Shown one piece after another: positions 7,430 to 11,884 of a DNA stretch of 11,884 nt (position 1 is its first letter; each line of letters starts with the position of its first letter). The notes beneath the pieces were generated by a model. It was not told the origin of the DNA. It made no database searches and worked only from the letters and a program-made list of their open reading frames with translations. The position numbers and the translations under genes were made by a program. Origin of the DNA: Gammaproteobacteria bacterium UBA3532 (GTDB lineage: Bacteria; Pseudomonadota; Gammaproteobacteria; Enterobacterales; UBA3532); the NCBI GenBank assembly GCA_002376965.1, contig DFOV01000320.1, forward strand, positions 1 through 11,884, read 5' to 3'.

Positions 7430-7990
7430 TTAGTTGTCCGCCTTAACTATTAGCGCCTGCAGATATGACCAATCAAATGCAGGGCCTGGATCGGTTTTAC
7501 GTCCGGGCGCTATATCACAATGCCCAACGATTTTTTGATAGGTTAACTCAGGATAGGCTTCGACCAACGCTACAATCACGTCAGCCAGTGTGTTGTATTG
7601 TTCTTGACTATAGGGAGTATCATCCGTACCTTCAAGCTCAATGCCAACAGCAAAGTCATTACACTTATCCCTTCCATTGTAACTGGATAGTCCCGCGTGC
7701 CATGCTCGCTGGTGAAAAGGCACAAACTGCTCAATGGAGCCATCTCGATAAATCACCAAATGGGCCGAAACCTGGAGTTCGGCGATGCTAGCGTAATACG
7801 GATGCTCAGTAGGACACAGCGTATTGGTAAACAGCTCACGAATTCCGGAGCCACCAAATTGCCCTGGTGGCAGGCTAATACCATGAATAACAACAAGGCT
7901 GATGTCGTTAATATCTGGACGCTTATTTTGGTTGGGAGAGCAAGTATAAGGAACAGAGGGAATGAGTCCACTCTCGGAATCAATCTTCAC
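7430..7990 (-). CDS. ampD: 1,6-anhydro-N-acetylmuramyl-L-alanine amidase
   Basis: This cytoplasmic zinc amidase removes the peptide from 1,6-anhydro-MurNAc peptides during wall recycling. By depleting those inducers it keeps ampC-type beta-lactamase genes off where AmpR is present. At 186 residues it has the cytosolic AmpD length and no signal peptide. Zinc ligands are His36 (VVIHG), His157 (GHCDIAPGRKTDPGPAF) and Asp167. Lys165 and Glu118 (GIELEG) match the catalytic pair of Citrobacter AmpD (Lys162, Glu116), offset by 2-3. The RAWHAG motif is at 95-100. The start is GTG at 7990, with a distant GAGG as ribosome site and no in-frame ATG before the first conserved block, so the exact N-terminus is less certain. 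It is the first gene of ampD-ampE and lies downstream of the DUF1631 terminator, so it needs its own promoter in 7991-8140. Confidence 0.95.
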   Translation of the reverse strand: MKIDSESGLIPSVPYTCSPNQNKRPDINDISLVVIHGISLPPGQFGGSGIRELFTNTLCPTEHPYYASIAELQVSAHLVIYRDGSIEQFVPFHQRAWHAGLSSYNGRDKCNDFAVGIELEGTDDTPYSQEQYNTLADVIVALVEAYPELTYQKIVGHCDIAPGRKTDPGPAFDWSYLQALIVKADN

Positions 7991-8140
7991 AAGTTACAGG
8001 CCCTCACGCGCTTTATCAGTCGTAAATGTTTGATATTGTATACCTGGAGCATGTCTATCGGTCGGGCTAGGTTAACCCAGCATTACACACGAAACAAGGT
8101 CTTCGCCACGACAATAAAACAGGAACTGACCAAACCAAAG

Positions 8141-8173
8141 AAAAAGGCCAGTCACCTTATGACTGGCCTTTTT
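8141..8173. terminator. Strong bidirectional rho-independent terminator after the DUF1631 gene
   Basis: Perfect 14-bp arms, AAAAAGGCCAGTCA and its complement, flank a 5-nt loop (CCTTA). The A5 and T5 ends make it a terminator on either strand. It begins 34 bp beyond the DUF1631 stop and insulates that gene from ampD. Confidence 0.93.
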
Positions 8174-8207
8174 CAGTTTCATATCAGCTAGAACCTGTAT
8201 AAACTGC

Positions 8208-10607
8208 CTATGCTGATTTTTGAGCTTGCCGTAGATTGGTAATAACAGACTCCAGCGCACGATCAAACAATGCTGAATCATCCAACACTTTGATACCTCC
8301 ATCCTTCAAAAGCGTAGCCAGTTCAATATCATTGTACTCAGCCACTTTCATTCCTGAACGTCCGACAAATAGGTATTTATGGGTTGCAGGAATTTTGGCT
8401 GCTAGCTTGCAGCGAACATTTTCAGTCTTAACCTTTACTTCAAACCAAGTACCAGATTCATAGGCCTGTACCTGCTTGACATAGTCTTCCATACCCTCGG
8501 GAATTTCATACTTCTCGGTGACGACTTCTACTTTACGTGGACGAACCTTGATTCTAATAGACCCAGGCTTAACATCCACCTTATCCATCAGCAGCGTAGG
8601 CATATCTGAGGTTGCATCTACTGCGTCATTCGTGTCGTTGCTGGCTTTCTCTTTCTCGGCTGCTACAACAGGCTCAAGAATTGGCGCGGCATCTTCGGGT
8701 GCTGATTCGTCAACTACTTCACCGGCTTCATCAACTGTTTCAATAACAGCAGTTTCTTTAAGTTCTTCGGGGACATCCCCATACCAAACCCCTTCAACCT
8801 CTTTGCCGGTCAATGTAGCACGATGACATTCCGCCAAGCCTTTTAGCAGTTTGGCAGATGTTAGCTTGTCCAATCCAATCGATTCAAATCCAGACTTCAA
8901 ATCTTTTAACATCAGGGGCAGGATCTTCGCCAACTCGGCTTTGGCACCACTATCACCCGATTTTTGCACTGATTTAACCAGGTTTTTCACGGTTAACGTG
9001 ACGTTTTTCCAGATTTGACTGTCCTCTCCTTCACGCGTCAACGCCAAGAACATCACGCGTTCCCAAGCCTCCTCCATTAGTGACTCAACAGCAACGGGAA
9101 TGAAGTTTCCATCGTACATTTCAGCCAAGACTTCCTGAACTCTAGATCTCGCTGTCGCCGATTTTGCTTTCCCTTGTTCGGCTTCACACACACGGCGCTC
9201 AAGTATATTCCGACGTTTTTCGTCCCCTTCCAAAAACTTGGAGAAGTCAACCAACAGCTCAGCAAAAACCTGAGGATTATCGGTAAACTCAGACAGAACT
9301 CTGCTAACAATACCTTCAATTTTCTTAACCAGCAGCTCGCTGGATTTTTCCTGTTGAGAAAAGCCAACCCCAGCCTTTGATAGCAAATTCAACAATTTAC
9401 GAGCCGGGTGAACCTGGCGACTGAAAAAGCCTTTGTCCATTATAGCCAATTTAACCACTGGGATTTGCAGGCGTCCTATCAGGGCTTTTATCTCGACTGG
9501 TAAATTTTTGTCATCCAATATGAAATCAAACAACATAGCCACGACGTCAATCACATCGCTATCTTCTCTACCGAAATTAGGTACCTTGGCCAGTGACGTG
9601 CTTGTTGATAAGAGCTGCCGTAATTCATCCGTGCTGAGACTTGACGACTCATCATGCTGGAGAATGGCATCCGCTTTCTGCAGCTCTGACAATTGCGAAA
9701 TCAACTCCTTACCCACCACCATAGGAGCGCCAGGAATCACGTGATATGAACTCATGCTAGATTGTGCTACCAGCTTCTGGAAAGCCATGAAATTCTCGAA
9801 GCCAACACTGCTGACTTCTGGAGCCAAAACATCATCGTCGGGAGTCGCATCGCTTCCAAACGCTTCTTTAACTGTTTGTTTACTTCGCTCCTGCGTAGAA
9901 GCTGTTTGTTTTTTGGCTGTATGGGTTCTTAATTCAGGCAATATGCCTTGGTCTAGCATATATTGGTTGGCTTGATTGAAAAGTAGCGATAGCTGGCCAA
10001 CAACATTACGGTCAAACAATTTGTAAAAAAGAAGGCGCGACTTGAGATCAAGATCTAAACTCAAACACCCATCAGCGAAAGCGTGACAGGCCCATTGCGG
10101 ATCGAACGGCGTCTCCTCATCATCGTACTCCTTACTCATCACCGCGCTCAGGCGCAGTGCTAATTGCTTCAACGTGACAGAGTTTCTTGAACGCGCTTTA
10201 TTAACCATCGAATCGATGGCCAGATTTTCTTCCAGATCTTCATCATGAACTAACGACAAGTTTTCATGAAACAAATCCTCGGCTTCAGATAAGGTTGCTC
10301 CGAAATTCATTGGCTTGGGTGCCAGTTTGTCGAAAGACAGTTTGATCGCTTGCTTGAATTTGGCCTCAATACCTTTTCGTTTGATGCGCAACTCTCGCAT
10401 CGAATCGAAGTACAGCGTTTGCTCTCCTTGATCGAGCGCTTTTTCAGCCATATCGTAAAAAGCATCGTCGGCATTATCGAGCATTTCGCTCAATAGCCGA
10501 GAAAGAACGACAACCGTTCTATCTTGCAACTTTTTGACAATTTTTGGCAGCTGGTAGCTTCCCTGTTCACCGCTAGAATTTTGTTTCATATCGTCTTTAT
10601 CACTCAT
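8208..10607 (-). CDS. DUF1631 family protein of unknown function
   Basis: I recognise this 799-residue protein as DUF1631 from its length, its position next to nadC and its C-terminus. The block GTWFEVK...CKLAAKIPATHKYLFVGRSGMKVAEYNDIELATLL...LFDRALESVI (about 700-790) is the characteristic end of the family. Members are sometimes mislabelled thymidine phosphorylase, but no phosphorylase motif is visible. The body is mostly predicted helix and charged, with no signal peptide or membrane segment, so it is probably cytoplasmic. An acidic, low-complexity stretch (about 625-675, rich in Glu, Asp, Ala, Val) separates the helical body from the C-terminal module. That module's short strands around GTW and YLFV look like a small beta-barrel, possibly PilZ-like; this is inference. 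The ATG at 10607 has only a distant AGGG. It is transcribed divergently from nadC and ends at a strong terminator, so it is a single-gene unit. I assign no function. Confidence 0.85.
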   Translation of the reverse strand: MSDKDDMKQNSSGEQGSYQLPKIVKKLQDRTVVVLSRLLSEMLDNADDAFYDMAEKALDQGEQTLYFDSMRELRIKRKGIEAKFKQAIKLSFDKLAPKPMNFGATLSEAEDLFHENLSLVHDEDLEENLAIDSMVNKARSRNSVTLKQLALRLSAVMSKEYDDEETPFDPQWACHAFADGCLSLDLDLKSRLLFYKLFDRNVVGQLSLLFNQANQYMLDQGILPELRTHTAKKQTASTQERSKQTVKEAFGSDATPDDDVLAPEVSSVGFENFMAFQKLVAQSSMSSYHVIPGAPMVVGKELISQLSELQKADAILQHDESSSLSTDELRQLLSTSTSLAKVPNFGREDSDVIDVVAMLFDFILDDKNLPVEIKALIGRLQIPVVKLAIMDKGFFSRQVHPARKLLNLLSKAGVGFSQQEKSSELLVKKIEGIVSRVLSEFTDNPQVFAELLVDFSKFLEGDEKRRNILERRVCEAEQGKAKSATARSRVQEVLAEMYDGNFIPVAVESLMEEAWERVMFLALTREGEDSQIWKNVTLTVKNLVKSVQKSGDSGAKAELAKILPLMLKDLKSGFESIGLDKLTSAKLLKGLAECHRATLTGKEVEGVWYGDVPEELKETAVIETVDEAGEVVDESAPEDAAPILEPVVAAEKEKASNDTNDAVDATSDMPTLLMDKVDVKPGSIRIKVRPRKVEVVTEKYEIPEGMEDYVKQVQAYESGTWFEVKVKTENVRCKLAAKIPATHKYLFVGRSGMKVAEYNDIELATLLKDGGIKVLDDSALFDRALESVITNLRQAQKSA

Positions 10608-10692
10608 CTTAACATCAGCCCTATAACAAAGGCATCTAGCCCTATTCTTATTGTATCGCTAGCACAGAAAATTATTGTGATGCGGTTCACAG

Positions 10693-10716
10693 AAGTGTCG
10701 CCAATTTACGACACTT
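10693..10716. promoter_or_regulatory. Inverted repeat AAGTGTCG-N8-CGACACTT (candidate operator)
   Basis: Perfect 8-bp arms flank an 8-bp A/T-rich centre. This is the geometry of a dimeric-regulator operator placed between two divergent genes. The T run after it on the plus strand also makes it terminator-like, but no plus-strand gene lies just upstream. I do not match it to a named regulator. Confidence 0.5.
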
Positions 10717-10730
10717 TTTGACACAAAGTG
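10712..10730. promoter_or_regulatory. Second, overlapping inverted repeat CACTTT-N7-AAAGTG
   Basis: Perfect 6-bp arms share the CACTT end of the previous repeat and enclose TTGACAC. Together the two repeats place several GTGTC/GACAC half-sites within about 38 bp, suggesting cooperative or alternative binding. Confidence 0.4.
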
Positions 10731-10776
10731 CACACTATCCAGACTAACGAATAATCAGTTTTTTTGCAATTAAGAT

Positions 10777-10819
10777 CCCCTACCCCTACCCCTCTTCCCC
10801 CTCAAAACACCCCAAACCC
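10777..10819 (-). other. G-quadruplex-forming motif (C-rich on the plus strand)
   Basis: On the minus strand, reading from 10801 to 10777, four G runs of 5, 4, 4 and 4 are separated by AAGA, TA and TA. Two further runs (GGGG and GGG) lie just 5' at 10813-10810 and 10819-10817. Runs of four with loops of two to four bases fit a four-tetrad quadruplex. It lies about 170-195 bp upstream of the DUF1631 start and 120-145 bp upstream of nadC. Confidence 0.75.
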
Positions 10820-10907
10820 GGTAACTACTCGTCGCCCTAGCATAATTTATCCTGTCAACCTTGAGCGGGAGTCACAATTAAAAGATAATCACCCCATTAT
10901 TGACATG

Positions 10908-10912
10908 AAAGG
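10908..10912 (+). promoter_or_regulatory. Ribosome binding site that fixes the nadC start
   Basis: AAAGG lies 7 nt before the ATG at 10920. The in-frame ATG at 10905 and the TTG at 10764 lack such a site, and the 10920 start gives a normal-length NadC. Confidence 0.75.
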
Positions 10913-10919
10913 TCCAGAT

Positions 10920-11774
10920 ATGACACTTCAGATTAGCTTTGCAGAGATAGGAGAACAAGTTGAGCGCGCATTAGCCGAAGACTTAGGCGGAGCCGCCAAT
11001 TTAAGCAATGATTTAACCGCTCAATTAATCGATATAGACAAGCAAGCAACCGCGACCATCGTCACTCGTGATAATGCAGTTATATGCGGACAGGCGTGGG
11101 TAGACGCGAGCTTGAAGAGAATAGACCCACACGTTTCTATTGAGTGGCAAGTCGCAGAAGGCGAATTGGTACAAGCCAATACGCTGCTAGCCACAATATC
11201 AGGCAATGCCCGCGCCTTATTATGCGCCGAACGAACGGCACTTAACTTTCTACAAACCTTATCAGGCACCGCAACGGTGGCCCAACAATATGCCAACCAG
11301 CTGAAGGGCTGCGCGACAAAAATCCTTGATACACGTAAAACCATTCCCGGCCTGCGTGCGGCACAGAAATATGCTGTGGCGACCGGAGGGGGACAAAACC
11401 ACCGGTTTGGATTGTTTGATGCCTACCTGATTAAGGAAAACCATATAATGGCCTGTGGAGGAATCGCCGAAGCCATTGCAAAGGCAAAAGAGCTAACTCC
11501 CGGAAAGGTGATCGAAGTCGAAGTTGAATCATTAGACGAATTACAGCAAGCATTAGACGCCAATGCAGACATTATCATGCTAGATAACTTTTCAACTGAA
11601 GACATGACGCTAGCGGTGCAACGTGTGGCAGGCAAGGCCAAATTGGAGGCATCAGGTAACGTCGAGTTAGAGCAGCTAACCACCATCGCCCAAACTGGTG
11701 TTGATTATATTTCTTCTGGCGCGTTAACCAAAAACATCAAAGCGATTGACCTCTCAATGCGTATCACTTTGTAA
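10920..11774 (+). CDS. nadC: Nicotinate-nucleotide pyrophosphorylase (quinolinate phosphoribosyltransferase)
   Basis: NadC joins quinolinate and PRPP to give nicotinate mononucleotide, CO2 and pyrophosphate, the point where de novo NAD synthesis meets the shared pathway. The 284-residue product is slightly shorter than E. coli NadC (297). Conserved blocks are ALAEDLGG (17-24), ERTALNFLQTLSG (104-116), LDTRKTIPGLR (136-146), the GG(G)QNHRFGL loop (156-165), KENHI (172-176), EVEVES (199-204, with Glu201 in the catalytic position), MLDNF (220-224, Asp222) and EASGNV (243-248). The ATG at 10920 is chosen for its AAAGG site; the open frame upstream is not NadC-like. It runs opposite to every other gene here, and an 11-bp-arm hairpin lies 43 bp past its stop. 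Its neighbourhood with ampD is the usual gammaproteobacterial one. Confidence 0.97.
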   Translation: MTLQISFAEIGEQVERALAEDLGGAANLSNDLTAQLIDIDKQATATIVTRDNAVICGQAWVDASLKRIDPHVSIEWQVAEGELVQANTLLATISGNARALLCAERTALNFLQTLSGTATVAQQYANQLKGCATKILDTRKTIPGLRAAQKYAVATGGGQNHRFGLFDAYLIKENHIMACGGIAEAIAKAKELTPGKVIEVEVESLDELQQALDANADIIMLDNFSTEDMTLAVQRVAGKAKLEASGNVELEQLTTIAQTGVDYISSGALTKNIKAIDLSMRITL

Positions 11775-11798
11775 TTCGCACCACAATGAAGCACCTGT

Positions 11799-11814
11799 AT
11801 TGATAATGATCAAT
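11799..11814. repeat. Short inverted repeat ATTGAT-AATG-ATCAAT after nadC
   Basis: Perfect 6-bp arms surround a 4-bp centre, 24 bp past the nadC stop. It contains GATAATGAT, which resembles half of a Fur box, but the other half does not match. It is too short and A/T-rich to be certain of function. Confidence 0.3.
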
Positions 11815-11817
11815 TTT

Positions 11818-11847
11818 TGTCAAAGTAGATAGTTAACTACTTTGACA
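11818..11847 (+). terminator. Long hairpin downstream of nadC (possible terminator or operator)
   Basis: Perfect 11-bp arms TGTCAAAGTAG and CTACTTTGACA flank an 8-nt loop, 43 bp beyond the nadC stop. Its position suits a 3'-end hairpin. No T run follows on the plus strand, and on the minus strand the following bases are AAAAATTG, so it is not a standard rho-independent terminator. A dimeric-regulator operator for a gene beyond the window is the alternative. A further small palindrome, TGACA-G-TGTCA, overlaps its right edge (11843-11853). Confidence 0.5.
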
Positions 11848-11884
11848 GTGTCACATTACTGTCTCGAGTTTAGAGCGAGCGCAC

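Larger units (their letters stand above)
10608..10919. promoter_or_regulatory. Divergent control region between the DUF1631 gene and nadC (312 bp, no gene)
   Basis: The open frame running into nadC from 10764 is Pro/Thr-rich, starts at a TTG and is unlike NadC, so I treat this stretch as non-coding. It holds two overlapping inverted repeats (10693-10730) and a C-rich tract (10777-10819) that is a G-quadruplex motif on the minus strand. TTGACA occurs at 10718-10723 and 10900-10905, and CATAAT-like sequence near 10840, but no pair has acceptable spacing. I therefore name no promoter with confidence. Confidence 0.5.

Noticed and set aside
6729..8062. 11-mer TGTCTATCGGT repeated at 6729-6739 and 8052-8062, flanking ampD-ampE
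   Set aside because: About 17 repeated 11-mers are expected by chance in a 12-kb window, and the flanks do not extend the match.
8035..8062. Possible ampD promoter with -10 TACAAT (minus strand)
   Set aside because: The -10 matches 5 of 6, but no -35-like sequence lies 16-18 bp upstream and there is no extended TGn, so it is not listed as a feature.
7697..8191. Plus-strand open frame of 164 codons across ampD and its upstream region
   Set aside because: It overlaps conserved ampD codons, runs through the 8141-8173 terminator, and shows no domain or ribosome site.
8518..8826. Ser/Thr-rich plus-strand open frame inside the DUF1631 gene
   Set aside because: It is the complement of the acidic Glu/Asp/Val/Ala linker; the composition explains the frame.
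8208..10607. Thymidine phosphorylase label sometimes attached to DUF1631 proteins
   Set aside because: No phosphorylase signature or matching architecture is visible; it appears to be a carried-over misannotation.
10764..10919. N-terminal extension of NadC from a TTG at 10764
   Set aside because: The 52 extra residues are Pro/Thr-rich and encoded by the C-rich tract, do not resemble NadC, and lack a ribosome site. The ATG at 10920 has AAAGG at 7 nt and gives a normal-length enzyme.
11801..11820. Possible Fur box after nadC
   Set aside because: GATAATGAT matches one half, but the second half does not; overall agreement with the 19-bp consensus is only about 12 positions.

Overview
The window looks like a chromosomal core segment of a gammaproteobacterium. 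Protein families, residue numbering and gene order all match that class. E. coli has nadC-ampD-ampE followed by aceE-aceF-lpd, with aroP and pdhR in between. Here the order is nadC (divergent), a DUF1631 gene, ampD-ampE and aceE-aceF-lpdA, with no pdhR or aroP. Base composition is moderate (mid-40s % GC by eye). I cannot name the genus from sequence alone; a marine Kangiella-like lineage is only a guess. No tRNA, rRNA, CRISPR array, insertion sequence or prophage gene was seen.

Layout, left to right. Bases 1-347 (minus) hold the N-terminal part of a low-molecular-weight phosphatase/arsenate-reductase-like protein, cut by the window edge. A UUCG-capped terminator (481-507) separates it from the pyruvate dehydrogenase operon aceE-aceF-lpdA (6420 down to 524, minus). 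The aceE-aceF gap holds a 9-bp-stem hairpin and a 15-bp tandem repeat. The 318-bp gap upstream of aceE holds two candidate promoters and a leader inverted repeat. Next come ampE and ampD (minus, 1-bp gap), then a strong bidirectional terminator (8141-8173), then the large DUF1631 gene (8208-10607, minus). A 312-bp divergent region with nested inverted repeats and a four-run G-quadruplex motif separates it from nadC (10920-11774, plus). A long hairpin lies downstream of nadC.

Function. AceE (E1), AceF (E2) and LpdA (E3) form the complex that converts pyruvate, CoA and NAD+ to acetyl-CoA, CO2 and NADH. NadC makes nicotinate mononucleotide, the entry to NAD+ from quinolinate. AmpD recycles anhydro-muropeptides from peptidoglycan, and AmpE is its membrane-bound operon partner. 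The DUF1631 protein has no established function.

Most of the window is ordinary housekeeping. The parts that merit a second look are non-coding (the G-quadruplex, the aceE-aceF repeat and hairpin, and the inverted repeats around nadC), together with an AmpE that seems to lack its cytoplasmic loop and a phosphatase-like gene with an altered active-site loop. I found no convincing new multi-gene system. Several genes need start corrections: aceF (TTG at 3592), aceE (ATG at 6420) and nadC (ATG at 10920).
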